A DNA stretch of 64,000 bases from Neurospora tetraspora. Taxonomy: Eukaryota > Ascomycota > Sordariomycetes > Sordariales > Sordariaceae. Shown here piece after piece: positions 54,770 to 64,000 of this stretch. The stretch spans positions 1,736,001-1,800,000 of the forward strand of contig NW_026944390.1 of the NCBI RefSeq assembly GCF_033439725.1. The letters are read 5' to 3'. Below the pieces are notes generated by a model. It saw only the letters and a program-made list of their open reading frames with translations, did not search any database and had not been told where the DNA came from. The position numbers were made by a program, and so were the translations under genes. Each line of letters starts with the position of its first letter. Position 1 is the first letter of the stretch.

Positions 54770-56779
54770 CTAATGGAACCCAAGGTCCCTCTTCTCCTCA
54801 AAACTCATCCCCTTCCACTTCCTGACCCTCTCCGCCTCCTCATCCTCCCTTCTAACCCTCTCCCTCAAGACCCGCGCCTCCTCCACATGGGCCTGGGCCA
54901 TGGCCAGGTCCATCGCCTGGTTGATCTCGTCGTACTGCTCCTTTGCAGTACGGTCTTCATCCTCCGGGAAGATGCCCCGGGCCATCTTCGCCCTCTCCTC
55001 CCTGGCCGCCTCGGCCCTGGCGGCCTTGCACGGCTTGCAGGCCTTCTCGGGGCGCGTAGCGTCCTCCTTGTCGCTGCACAACCACCAACCGCCCCTCTCG
55101 CACTTAAACTCCGTCGACCACTCGGGGTGCGGGTCGTGGAGCTCGGGGAAGATCTTCTTCGGCTTGGGCTTGGCAGCACCAAACTTCTTCTCCTCCTCAG
55201 CCCGAGAATACAACTCCGCCACCTTGACCATCAACTCGTCAAATCTTTGGCGCGGGTGGGCGGAGCGGAGCGGGACAATTTGTTGGGCGTCGAAGATGGG
55301 GAACCAGCTCGGTACGTTCTGGGGGATATCGCGACCCTCCCCAGCAGGGTCGAGCATCCGGCCGGCTGCGGCGAGGGTTTGAGGTTGCCCGGCAAGTTCG
55401 AGGTCCGCGAGGAGGTCGTCGTCGTCGGAATTGTCGTCGTCGTTGAGGTCGGCGGCGGTTGCCTTGCCTTTACCTTTTCCCTTGCCTTTATCGGCGGCGC
55501 GGGCTTTGGCTTCTTTGTGAAGACGCTTGAGCTCTTCCTCCTCGTCCTTCTGGCTCTGGAGTTTGATGAAGTTCATGAGGCGCTCCTGTTCTTCCTCGTT
55601 TGCCTTGTTGTCGGCCTTGCGCTTCTTGTCGGCGCGACGGATGTCCGCGATCTGCATGCTGTCGAAGCTGAGAGTCAGGGCCACGGTGCGGTGGTGCTCG
55701 CGCATCAGCTCATGGTACTTTCGCAGGAGCTCGCGGAGCTTGTGGTTGTTCTCGTCCTGGTACATTTCGAGTTCGTTGACGCGAGCCTGGGCGAGAAATC
55801 TCTGGATGCCGACTAGGACGTTGAGGCCGCGCACGCGGTTGAGTTTGTGTCTGAGGCTCGAGAGTTCCTCGTAGATTTTCTCGTTCTCCAACTGCAGCTC
55901 TTGCCCCCTTGCTTTAATGGCATTCATTTTGGTCTCAATGTCCTTTAGGTACTTGACGTAGCGTTTGGTGTCCTCGTGTTCAAACTGGAGCCAGCCGTAT
56001 CTGGCGTCGGCGTCGAGCTCGTGGGTGAAGCCGAAGAGCTTGCTTTTGTCAAGCTTGGACACGTCGTCGCAGGGTTGCTCAACACAGTAGCCGAGTGATT
56101 CGTCGTATTGCATAAGCTTGCCGTCGTTGACCCAAGGAGCCCTGATTGTCTCGACGTGCTTCCAGGGGAAGGCTTCTGCCGCCGCTTTGTTGAGAGACTT
56201 TGCTGGATACCTGATCGCGTTGAAGATAAAGAAGGGGAAGTCAGTTGATTCCTCCATAAGCTTGTGCCAGGGGTGCAAGAAGTATTCCGGTCCTTCAACA
56301 ATCTCGCTGAGGGGGAGACCGAAGTAGGCCTCGGGTGATTGGAATCTTGGGTCGTTCTTGCGATCAACTACCGCGGTGGAGGACTCGCCCTCTTCGTCCA
56401 TCATGTTGTTGCCAGGCAAAATGGTCGCTTGTGCCAAGATGGTCGCTCCTGACATGTAAGAGTCGGTGCTGGCATAACTGGTGGCATAACTGGTGCTAGC
56501 CAAGGTCGGCGATGAGGCTGGAAGGGGGACATCCTGAGGGCTGGACGATGGAAGGGGGATATTGTGAGGGCCGGAGGGACGGCTACTGGCCATGAGCCAG
56601 CGTGGGGTTCTCTGGCCCGGAAAAGAAGGGTGAGGAGGGCGAGACATGTTACCGAAACGGTAAGCAGTCACTATACTTATAGCTAGGGTAGGTCTTGGGG
56701 CCGCCATGAGTCGGCCCACAACGGGGTTGAGGAGTGAGATGGTGTCCCGCGTAGGGCGGGGTCTTCTTGGGTTAACCAT
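54770..56779 (-). CDS. Unrecognised coiled-coil protein with a Cys cluster
   Basis: I do not recognise this 669-residue protein. The ATG at 56779 (MVNPRRPRPTRD) is chosen because removing the apparent leader intron just upstream leaves no earlier in-frame ATG; an ATG at 56650 (MSRPPHPSFPG) is an alternative. Residues about 145-270 look like a folded domain rich in aromatics (AYFGLPLSEIVEGPEYFLHPWHKL is cut here into FGLPLSEIVEG and YFLHPWHKL; also DFPFFIFNAIRYPAK). Residues 271-365 form a long coiled coil, followed by Lys/Glu-rich and Gly-Lys repeat stretches and an Asp-rich patch. A Cys cluster, C560-x7-C568 and C581-x2-C584 (FKCERGGWWLC, then CKPC), could bind zinc. The C-terminus is another charged helix. 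A nuclear or chromatin role is possible but unproven. Confidence 0.7.
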   Translation of the reverse strand: MVNPRRPRPTRDTISLLNPVVGRLMAAPRPTLAISIVTAYRFGNMSRPPHPSFPGQRTPRWLMASSRPSGPHNIPLPSSSPQDVPLPASSPTLASTSYATSYASTDSYMSGATILAQATILPGNNMMDEEGESSTAVVDRKNDPRFQSPEAYFGLPLSEIVEGPEYFLHPWHKLMEESTDFPFFIFNAIRYPAKSLNKAAAEAFPWKHVETIRAPWVNDGKLMQYDESLGYCVEQPCDDVSKLDKSKLFGFTHELDADARYGWLQFEHEDTKRYVKYLKDIETKMNAIKARGQELQLENEKIYEELSSLRHKLNRVRGLNVLVGIQRFLAQARVNELEMYQDENNHKLRELLRKYHELMREHHRTVALTLSFDSMQIADIRRADKKRKADNKANEEEQERLMNFIKLQSQKDEEEELKRLHKEAKARAADKGKGKGKGKATAADLNDDDNSDDDDLLADLELAGQPQTLAAAGRMLDPAGEGRDIPQNVPSWFPIFDAQQIVPLRSAHPRQRFDELMVKVAELYSRAEEEKKFGAAKPKPKKIFPELHDPHPEWSTEFKCERGGWWLCSDKEDATRPEKACKPCKAARAEAAREERAKMARGIFPEDEDRTAKEQYDEINQAMDLAMAQAHVEEARVLRERVRREDEEAERVRKWKGMSFEEKRDLGFH

Positions 56780-57200
56780 CTTGTCGTCGCGTTCGACAAC
56801 TGAAGAAAGAGAGTCGGAGGCGCGCGACACTCGTGCGGCTTCGTTATTGAAGCGTACCTTTTCTGGTGAAGAAAGATGTGATAGTCGGTGAGGTCTGGTG
56901 TTGAAGACCGTGATAGTTGACGAGTGGATAGTCGTCGCGTTCAACAACTGGAGAGAGAGTTAGATGTGCGCGATAGTCGAGTGACCTTTTCTTGAGACTT
57001 ACCTCTAGGTGAAGATGAAGTGATAGTCGACGCGATGATGATCGTCGAGGAGTGGTAGTTGAAGGGTGTGAGAGTGGACGTCTGTGATGATCGTCAAGTG
57101 GTGACCGTAAACTGATGGCAGATGAGTGAGTGTCAGTCGATGAACGCGAGAGTAGATGAGGGGTATCAGGGAGTTGAGGAGCTTACCTTGTGGAAGTCGT
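56780..57200 (-). other. Apparent multi-exon 5' leader with repeated exon starts
   Basis: The minus-strand sequence before the ATG at 56779 contains three candidate introns with good donors: 57186-57112 (GTAAGC), 57002-56948 (GTAAGT) and 56857-56800 (GTACGC), all ending in CAG after pyrimidine-rich tracts. Two following exons start alike (TTGTTGAACGCGACGAC and TTGTCGAACGCGACGAC). The leader exons repeat CGACTATCAC and GACGATCATC words. This looks like a spliced leader that grew by small duplications. Confidence 0.5.
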
Positions 57201-58271
57201 CAGGTCACAAGTCGGCGAGGTATGGTAGTGTTTATCGACTGAAGCGCGTGCGTAAAGTCGTGATGGTGGTGGTGTTTTGTTACCCCCGAGGGGTGGTGCG
57301 GGGTGAAGAGTTGGTGCGAGAGTAGAGGTGGTGATGCGCAGATGAAGAAGTTGAAGAAGAGGATGCGCGATGGCAGAGATGTTCTTAGATGGAGGGGTAT
57401 TGTGTGAGTTGAAGAGTTATTGTTCTTGAAGAGTGGGATGCTATGCGCGGCGGCAAGAATTTGGGTTGCGGGTGTTGTTATTGGGTGGTAAGGAGAAGGA
57501 TGAGTTCAGGGTGAGGGGAGGTTGAAAAAGTTATCTTAAACCTTCCTATTGTCGACGGTCACCTTCCACGGTCGCACTCCAGGTTGGTTGTCGCCGACGT
57601 GGGAAGTGAGGTTTGAATCAGGTAGAAGTAAACACTAGTGCTGTGATAGTCAAACGGAGGAGCAGATTGTCTGGGAAACTGGTGATGTTCTATGAACAGC
57701 CTCACGAACAGTCAAGAACAGTGATGCCGTTACCAGATCAAGTGCGGTGGTTGCCAGAGGAGAGAGTATAGTCCAACTAGCGCCGTCTGTCGTTCAGTGC
57801 GCACTCGTTTCGGTACCCTCGCCGTCCTCGAACAACGCTAGCGAGTAGCCGACGGCAGCGACAGCGGACGGCCCAAAATCAAGGGGTGACGTAACGTATT
57901 GCGGTTCAGGTCCGATATTCAGCGAGCAAGTGAAGGTACGTGAGGCTTGTTCTCGAGGCTGATGGCTTTACACGGCTGCACAACCATGGTATTTCAACCT
58001 TGACGGTCACCTTCCTCCGTGTTCCGTGCGTGCTAGCTCCGGTATCTCCAATCCCTCTAACTTGACTCTTCGTCTTCGAACCTTGGCGAGGCAAACAGCA
58101 CGACAGCACATACACGGCGTACCGTATTTGAGGCTGGCAACCTTCAAAGTTGGTTCATCGACAATGATAGAAACAGCAACGGTTACAGGGATGACAGCAA
58201 GGACCATAACCACGGCACCAGATAGAAGAAACAAGTCCATACTGATAGATAGAACATAACGAAGACAACCG
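57201..58271. other. Upstream region, nothing further recognised
   Basis: About 1.1 kb upstream of the spliced leader and downstream of the helicase gene. It is purine-rich on the plus strand from 57240 to 57540. No coding or RNA feature is supported. Confidence 0.5.
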
Positions 58272-60387
58272 CTAGAGTGCCATAGCCGCAACAGACCCAA
58301 CCGACACCGATTCACGCAGTCTCTTGTCCTTCTCAAGCAACAAGATCTGTTTCTTCTTCCGCTTATTCACCGCCGACAAGTCCGCGAATCTGCCACGCGC
58401 ACCATGCCTGAACTTGGTGATCATATCCGACGCCGCGCCTCTCGTGACATCCTTGGGCTCGACCGGCTCCTGGCCGCGCCGAATCGTCCTGTTGATAAAC
58501 TTGATCTGCCCCTCGGTCGCCGGGTCGTCGCGCCACTTCATGCCTCTGTGGATAAAGTTACGAGGGAACTTGCCTTGACCAGCTGGTGACGCAAGAAAGC
58601 TGTCGGCACCGTGAACGGCGTCGGCAAATGTTTCGGCCTTTAAGATCTCGCGTGGCGTTGCATAGGGCGATTTGGATGTCACAGACACAGGCAGCGTGCG
58701 CACTTCGTAGGCAACCCACCGTGGTGCCCCTTGCTCTTCCTCCTCGGGCGCAACCCTATCCAGCTTGACGTGGGAACTGTCAGGGCCACTGATAACATAC
58801 TTATCCTGCCCGATCATCACCCAGGAGTACTGGCTAATCGAGCGGATATGTCTCTCGCCCGACGAGTCGGCGATCAAGTCAAAGACCGACTCGTACTCGG
58901 TAAAAGTAACGGCCCATTCACCCTGCGGTGCCGGATTCGTGCTCCCAGCCGAGTGATAAACAATCTCCTTCCTCGCCTCCTCCTCCGCTCTGCGCTCTCC
59001 CTTCTCCTTCATATCCTCCACCGACGCTCCCTCTACCAGCAGATCCGGATCCAGCCCAAACAGCGTCGGCGTCGTCACGATTCCCGTCGCCAAGCTCGAC
59101 ACCATATCGATAATATGGCAATTCTCCTTTCCGGGGTACAACCTCATGCCGCGACCAATCATCTGAATCAGCAGATTCCTTGACCTTGTCGGCCTCGCCA
59201 TCAAGATACAATCGATATTTGGGATATCCGTCCCCTCGGTAAACACGCCGCAGTTCACAAGCACGGGGAACTCAAAGCGCTTGAACGCATCCAAGATTTC
59301 CGCTCGCTCCTTGGCGGGCGTGTCGCCCGTCACGAACCGCGCGTCGTAGCCGTACCGGCGGAAGATGGCCGTCATGTCAGCGACGTGTGCGAGGTCGACA
59401 CAAAACACCAGTGTGGACTTGCGGTTGCCCGCTTTGGCGTACCAAGTGCGCACGGCGATGTCGTTGGCTTCTTCGGAGTTGACGGCCCTGGAAAGCTGGG
59501 CTATGTCAAAGTCTCCGCCAGCGCCCTTTTTGACGTCGCGGAGGTCTACCGACGAGTCGACCGTGGTGAACATGACGTCGGATAACCACTTGTCGCCAAT
59601 CATGTCGACGTAGTCCTTGTGGTAGACAATTTCATCGATAGCCGCTCCCAGTCTGAGTCCGTCAGCGCGGGAGAAAGTGGCCGAGACGCCGACCAGATGG
59701 GGCGAGTCTTCCTGTTTCTGCCGGAGACCAAAGTGCTCGAGGGTGCGCAGGTAGCCGGGGGCGACGATGTGGTGGGCTTCGTCGACGAGGACGAGCTTGA
59801 AGCGCGAAGGGTCGAACTTGAGCAGGCGGTCCCCGGAGATGATGGACTGCAGGCTGGCGATGGTGATGTCGGCGATGCCAGAGGCTTTGACGTTGCCCAT
59901 CTCGACTTCGACGGTCTTGTGCGGGTACGTGTTGGCGCAGTGGCGGGCGGCTTGCTCGACTAGTTCTCGTCGGTGGGCGATGATGAGGGTTTGGGTGGCT
60001 TTCTCGGAGCGAGGCTCGATGCGGTCGATGAGATGGGTGAAGATGACCTTGGTAAAAGGGTTAGTAAGGGTTCACTGATGATGATTATGAGAAGGGAGTG
60101 CTCACGGTTTTGCCAGCACCGGTAGCTAGAGAGACTCCCAAACGCTTATGACCCTGGTTGATGGCTGCCAGGACCGACTGGATGCATTCTTCTTGATAGT
60201 CACGAAGTTGGATTTGTTGCGACAGGGCATTCGTGAGACGGGCTGAGCTAGTGAAGAAGCGTGTCCTTGGGTGGCAATTTGATGGTGTTAAGTGGATGAT
60301 CGATGTTCCTCTGGATAACGAGTTATGTGGTGTCGTAAGACTCAGGGTTCTAGTGGCCCTTATGAGCCTCCTCATGGCGACACTCAT
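58272..60387 (-). CDS. irc3: Mitochondrial DEAD/H-box helicase (IRC3-like)
   Basis: Superfamily 2 helicase of the Irc3 type; the yeast enzyme unwinds branched DNA in mitochondria and stabilises mtDNA. Exons 60387-60106 and 60047-58272 encode 685 residues. The start MSVAMRRLIRATRTLSLTTP begins an Arg/Ser/Thr-rich presequence of about 55 residues. The core then has the Q-like LRDYQEECIQSVL, Walker A ATGAGKT (88-94, split by the intron right after Lys-Thr), the Ia-region IIAHRRELVEQA, DEAH (183-186), motif III SAT (about 216), and helicase-C motifs TLVFCVDLAHV, VTGDTP, VNCGVFTEGTDIPNIDCI and QMIGRGMRLYPGKENC. The C-terminal extension (SPYATPREILKAETFADAV, ATEGQIKFINRTIRRG) is also seen in Irc3 proteins. 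It ends in a Lys-rich tail. The junction GAGKT-VIFTHLIDRI supports the splice sites. Confidence 0.9.
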
Positions 60388-61402
60388 GGCTCCGAGTTTA
60401 CTTTGTTTACCGAGCTGATGATATCTGGTTTTTGACTGCCACTCGTCCCCTTTAAACAAAACTATCGTAGCAGCATGTGATAATGAGTGACTGAGTGAAG
60501 AAAGCGAGTGGGCAACATGAACAATTCGCGATATTGGCTGGACTTCGGAGGTTGTTGTCTCTAGTGAAACGTCGTGGTCCAGGGCAGGCACATGCGATGG
60601 TCGTTGAAAGCTGTCCGTTTAGCCACATCTGCCGAGATCGTTGTTCACCAATCACAACCCTTGATTTCAGCGCTTTACATCACTGTGTGTCCGCGAGGAC
60701 TCCGTACTCCTTGGGCTTTGGACACTGGAGTTGAGAATATCAATTGCTGAAGGTCCTCAGCCAATGTACCTCTCTTCATAATTTCTTAGATCAATCATCC
60801 TGTCCAGGTCAGATGTGTTGTTTGGTCTCGTCGTTCATCGTCGGACTTGAACCTCGTCCTCGAGCATGTGGGTCAACTGGTTAGAGGGACCGTGCCTGTC
60901 AAAACGATCAAGTCACGCCCGAGTCGATGTGATTGGTCCTGTGCGCGATGCTGCGGTTAAAGTGGGGAACCAAAAAGGTACCTGATCTGCAGCCGCCAGC
61001 CGCTACAGAAAATTCGCAACATCGAGAACGACTTGCTCATAGACCATCACAAAATGAAGGCTGGATACTGAGGCACTTGAAAAATCATGGTGCAATGTTC
61101 GCGCGAGCGAGAAAGGAAGGCTGGTGAGAGAAACAAAGTTCATTGTCAATACAAATTGACTCTTTGGTCCGAGTTCGAATTCTAGGCTTCTGTTCGTTCC
61201 CCACATTCAAGTGCATGGATTTCCTCACTTCATCTTCATCTTCTTGAACTCAATCGCAACTTCCATTTCAAACGGAGTGACAAGCCAATTTGGGAAACCA
61301 CATCTTTACCCAGGATTGCCATGACATGATTTCGCTTTTAATACATCTGAACTTTCCCCAACGCGTCCTCCAACTCCGGCATCCAAACATTTGAGCAGTC
61401 AA
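60388..61402. other. Divergent promoter region between helicase and Rrn5-like genes
   Basis: About 1 kb between two divergent starts. It should hold both promoters. A sequence near 60840-60905 resembles tRNA boxes but does not fold. No other feature is recognised. Confidence 0.55.
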
Positions 61403-63631
61403 ATGGATTCAGAACCTGAACTCAGTGACCATGCCGCCGGCAACAGCTCCCCCCACCATCAACGACCACGACGCTCAGTTCGAAGTCAAAGTCGCAGCCA
61501 ACAACCAGAATCCGAAGCAGGTTATCACCATGTAAAATCTGAACCACAAAGCGACGATGATAACGACGAAAATGACGCCGAGTCGCATTACGAAAGCGCC
61601 ATCGATGATGCTGAATTCGACTACGCCCAGCTAGACGGCATCCCCCGTCGGCGCCACCAAGTCGAATCAGCAGGCAGCGAGTATGAACCGCCTTCTGATG
61701 AAGAGCCCGATCAAGAGAAAAGGAGGGGAAGATCGCGCTCACGATCAAAGTCCGTTACCACCCCGCGCCCTCCAAAACGCACATTAGAAGCCCTGCTCGA
61801 CTCGACTCACGTACCGGCGGGTGACCGCCCCCCAAAACGGCACAAACCCCCATTCAACCACTCCTACCTCGCCCTCCTAAACGCCGACATCATCGACGTC
61901 GCCTCGCGCTTCGTCCCCACCGGCGACGAAACCACCCAACAACTTCTCCCCTCCCAAATCGGCCTAACCGTCTGGACGCCCGCCGAAAAGGAACTCTTCT
62001 TCTCCGCCGTCTCCCGCCTCGGCCCTGATTCTGCCGCTGCTATCGCCTCCCGAATCCGCACCAAGAGCGAACTCGAAGTTGCCGAGTACCTCGAAGTCTT
62101 TCGACGAGCGGTCAAGACCAGGCAGGACCCCAAACTCGCGACCCAGGGGCAGTTGCTGCAGCCCGTGACGCCGGCCGAGGTCCCGGCTGCTGTGGAACTG
62201 AGTCAGCAGTGCTGTAATGCGCTGGAGGACGCGGCAGATGCGGTTGCCAGCAGACAGGAGGCGTGGGAGGAGGCGGAGGAGAGGAGGAAGTGGGGGGAGA
62301 ACAGGTGGTTGATTGGGAAGGATAATGTGAAGGGGTTGGAGATGGAGGCGAGAGAGGAGAGGGAGAAGGAGAGGGAGAGGAAGCGGAGGGCAGAAAAGGG
62401 GAAGGGGAAGGATGTGGATGAGGGTGGTGACGCTGATGAAGAAGAGAGGGCGGTAATCAAAAACGAGGAGGACGTCGACGAATACGGCCGAAGGAAATTG
62501 CCCGCTCTCGACCTATTCCGAGTCCGAAAAATGCTCGAGCTCTCTGAGAATTTCTTCATGAACTCTACCGTCGACGACTACAACTGGAGCAGCATGTCGG
62601 ACGAACCACCCGCCATTCGCGCGACCGCTCTCGAAGACTTGCATTCGCTGGTAGTCTCGCTAACACGAAGACTCGTGGCGGCAGTGCTCTACATCAGCGA
62701 GTCACGCATCAAAGCGAAACGGGCCGTTCACCCATCAACAAGAAACCGAGTCTGGATACAAGACGTCGAAGCCGCAGTCCTTTCCCTAGGGCTAAAGAAA
62801 GATAGCCATCAATTCTGGGCCGGAGCAACAAGGAGGTTAAGACTAGATGTCTACGGCGACGAAGACTACGACTACAAGGAAGAACTAGCGCGGAAAGAAG
62901 AAGAGGGAATAGACGTCGACATGGAAATGATTCGCGACGAACCAGAACCACTATCCTACGCCGAAGTCGAGGAGGCCCTAGGCCTCGAACCCGATACCAC
63001 CCGCCTCAACCACCTATCCCCCACCGACGAAGACGAACCAGACGACGACGATGATCAAAGCGACGCCGAATCCCTAGCCTCTCTCTCCTCCACGCCCTCC
63101 CTCGACGACCTCGACAACCCCGACCATGTCCAAAACCTCAACGAACCCACCCAGACCGAACCAGACCCTATCGCTCCATCAAGCCCCGCCCCATCTGAAC
63201 ATCATCAACTGGACCCTATCGAAGACGAAGCCATCAAATCCGAAACCCGAGAACTCCTTCGCTATTCCGCCTTACCCATGGCTATAACCTCTCGCGCTCG
63301 CCAAGTTCTCTACGCTCGCATCCGCACGCAGCGCGCTCAGGAGGCGTACGCTGACGCGCTGGACATGCGGGCTAGTTACAAGGAGGAGAAGAGGATGTGG
63401 GAGCTGTTGGGACGGGAGCCGCCCGAGGGATTGGTGCTGGTTAAGGGGGAGATACCGGAGGAGCCGACAGCTACGGGGAGGTGGACGGGGGTTGATGAGT
63501 TGTTGGGGACGAGGGGGACGGAGGTGGGGAGTTGGAGGGAGAAAGTTGGGGAGGGAGGAGGGGGGGGAGGGGCGGAGTGGGAGGTTGAATGGCAGAGGCA
63601 TTTGGAGGATGGGAAGGAGAGTGGGAGGTGA
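61403..63631 (+). CDS. Probable Rrn5-like RNA polymerase I transcription factor (SANT domain)
   Basis: Likely subunit of the upstream activating factor for rDNA transcription, by resemblance to Rrn5. The intron-less frame encodes 742 residues from the ATG at 61403. The first 150 residues are disordered, acidic and SR-rich (RRGRSRSRSKS, a possible nuclear localisation signal, near 107-117). A SANT/Myb-like helix set lies at about 188-235: LTVWTPAEKELFFSAVSRLG, then IASRIRTKSELEVAEYLEVF, the arrangement typical of Rrn5. A second conserved part (about 415-500) reads LHSLVVSLTRRLVAAVLYIS and ESRIKAKR, followed by a region (VWIQDVEAAVLSLGLKKDSHQFWAG, split as VWIQDVEAAVLSLGL and QFWAG) that may be another DNA- or histone-contacting helix bundle. 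Long Lys/Glu stretches lie between them. The C-terminus is Gly/Glu-rich. The assignment rests on motif pattern only. Confidence 0.6.
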   Translation: MDSEPELSDHAAGNSSPHHQRPRRSVRSQSRSQQPESEAGYHHVKSEPQSDDDNDENDAESHYESAIDDAEFDYAQLDGIPRRRHQVESAGSEYEPPSDEEPDQEKRRGRSRSRSKSVTTPRPPKRTLEALLDSTHVPAGDRPPKRHKPPFNHSYLALLNADIIDVASRFVPTGDETTQQLLPSQIGLTVWTPAEKELFFSAVSRLGPDSAAAIASRIRTKSELEVAEYLEVFRRAVKTRQDPKLATQGQLLQPVTPAEVPAAVELSQQCCNALEDAADAVASRQEAWEEAEERRKWGENRWLIGKDNVKGLEMEAREEREKERERKRRAEKGKGKDVDEGGDADEEERAVIKNEEDVDEYGRRKLPALDLFRVRKMLELSENFFMNSTVDDYNWSSMSDEPPAIRATALEDLHSLVVSLTRRLVAAVLYISESRIKAKRAVHPSTRNRVWIQDVEAAVLSLGLKKDSHQFWAGATRRLRLDVYGDEDYDYKEELARKEEEGIDVDMEMIRDEPEPLSYAEVEEALGLEPDTTRLNHLSPTDEDEPDDDDDQSDAESLASLSSTPSLDDLDNPDHVQNLNEPTQTEPDPIAPSSPAPSEHHQLDPIEDEAIKSETRELLRYSALPMAITSRARQVLYARIRTQRAQEAYADALDMRASYKEEKRMWELLGREPPEGLVLVKGEIPEEPTATGRWTGVDELLGTRGTEVGSWREKVGEGGGGGGAEWEVEWQRHLEDGKESGR

Positions 63632-64000
63632 AGATGGTGGTTAGATGGCACTTTTACTGTGCTTGGGGTCTGGCATGTACGTGGAAGATGGGGGGACAGA
63701 GGAAGAAGTTCGATTAGAGGTATTTGGAGCTATCAAACCTGATTCGTAGGACACATATCTTCAAGCCTTTTGGTGCCTAGAGCCGTCATCCTGACTCGTC
63801 AGACATCGATCGAGTTGTGATCGCCCACATTCTACATGTCTGTAAGTACGCCTGGCAAGGAGAACGAGGCTTTTTAAGAGGTTTGACCGAAGTTGCCTCA
63901 GGTCGATACCTCTCCTTCTCTCACTGGATGCCTCGTCTACTGATAACGCGATCAAGTCCTAATAGACAGATGGATCCTATATGTGTTATGATACATGCAC
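63632..64000. other. Right end of the window, nothing recognised
   Basis: About 370 nt after the Rrn5-like gene. It probably includes its 3' untranslated region. No gene is supported. Confidence 0.5.

Noticed and set aside
60840-60905. tRNA-like sequence with A-box and B-box resemblance
   Set aside because: The putative T stem does not pair and no acceptor stem can be formed.
1-64000. Transposons, viral relics and CRISPR arrays
   Set aside because: No reverse transcriptase, transposase, capsid or integrase-like frame, no long terminal or inverted repeats and no regularly spaced repeats were recognised by eye.

Overview
The window looks like nuclear DNA from a filamentous ascomycete, most likely Sordariales and Neurospora-like. 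The clues are short GT-AG introns with GTATGT or GTAAGT donors, simple-sequence tracts inside coding regions, and a head-to-head pair of chitin synthases with myosin-like and DEK-C domains, as known from chs-5/chs-7 (csmA/csmB) loci. I could not run any search, so the genus is an inference.

Left part (1-17 kb): the 5' end of eIF2B alpha (minus, cut by the window edge), a NECAP-type endocytic coat protein, a fungal low-complexity coiled-coil protein, a PflX-like radical SAM protein with an unresolved N-terminus, the 40S biogenesis GTPase BMS1 in four exons, a 71-residue PBI2-type protease B inhibitor in three exons, and a mitochondrial PDK/BCKDK-family kinase.

Middle (17-39 kb): a class VII-type chitin synthase (minus) and a class V-type chitin synthase (plus) share about 5 kb of non-coding upstream DNA. 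Next comes an intron-less gene for a 1363-residue protein joining a 2H phosphoesterase, an EEP nuclease, a poly(A)-polymerase-like nucleotidyltransferase and an MJ1316 RNA-end-recognition domain. It looks like a predicted RNA-repair machine on one polypeptide.

Accessory segment (38.6-50 kb): four relatives of a 2EXR/F-box-like fungal family. Two arose from a roughly 2-kb tandem duplication; of these the second is frame-disrupted. A third relative is degenerate on the opposite strand and the fourth is intact. Three of them end in an equally sized 84-nt exon. An intron-bearing tRNA-Ser(GCU), a truncated copy of it, and possible coding relics lie among them.

Right part (50-64 kb): type II phosphatidylinositol 4-kinase (LSB6-like), an unrecognised coiled-coil protein with an apparently multiply spliced leader, a mitochondrial IRC3-like helicase, and a probable Rrn5-like RNA polymerase I factor. 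Most genes are unrelated housekeeping genes. The notable parts are the RNA-repair fusion, the chitin synthase pair and the duplicated gene cluster. No transposon, viral relic, CRISPR array or replication origin was recognised.
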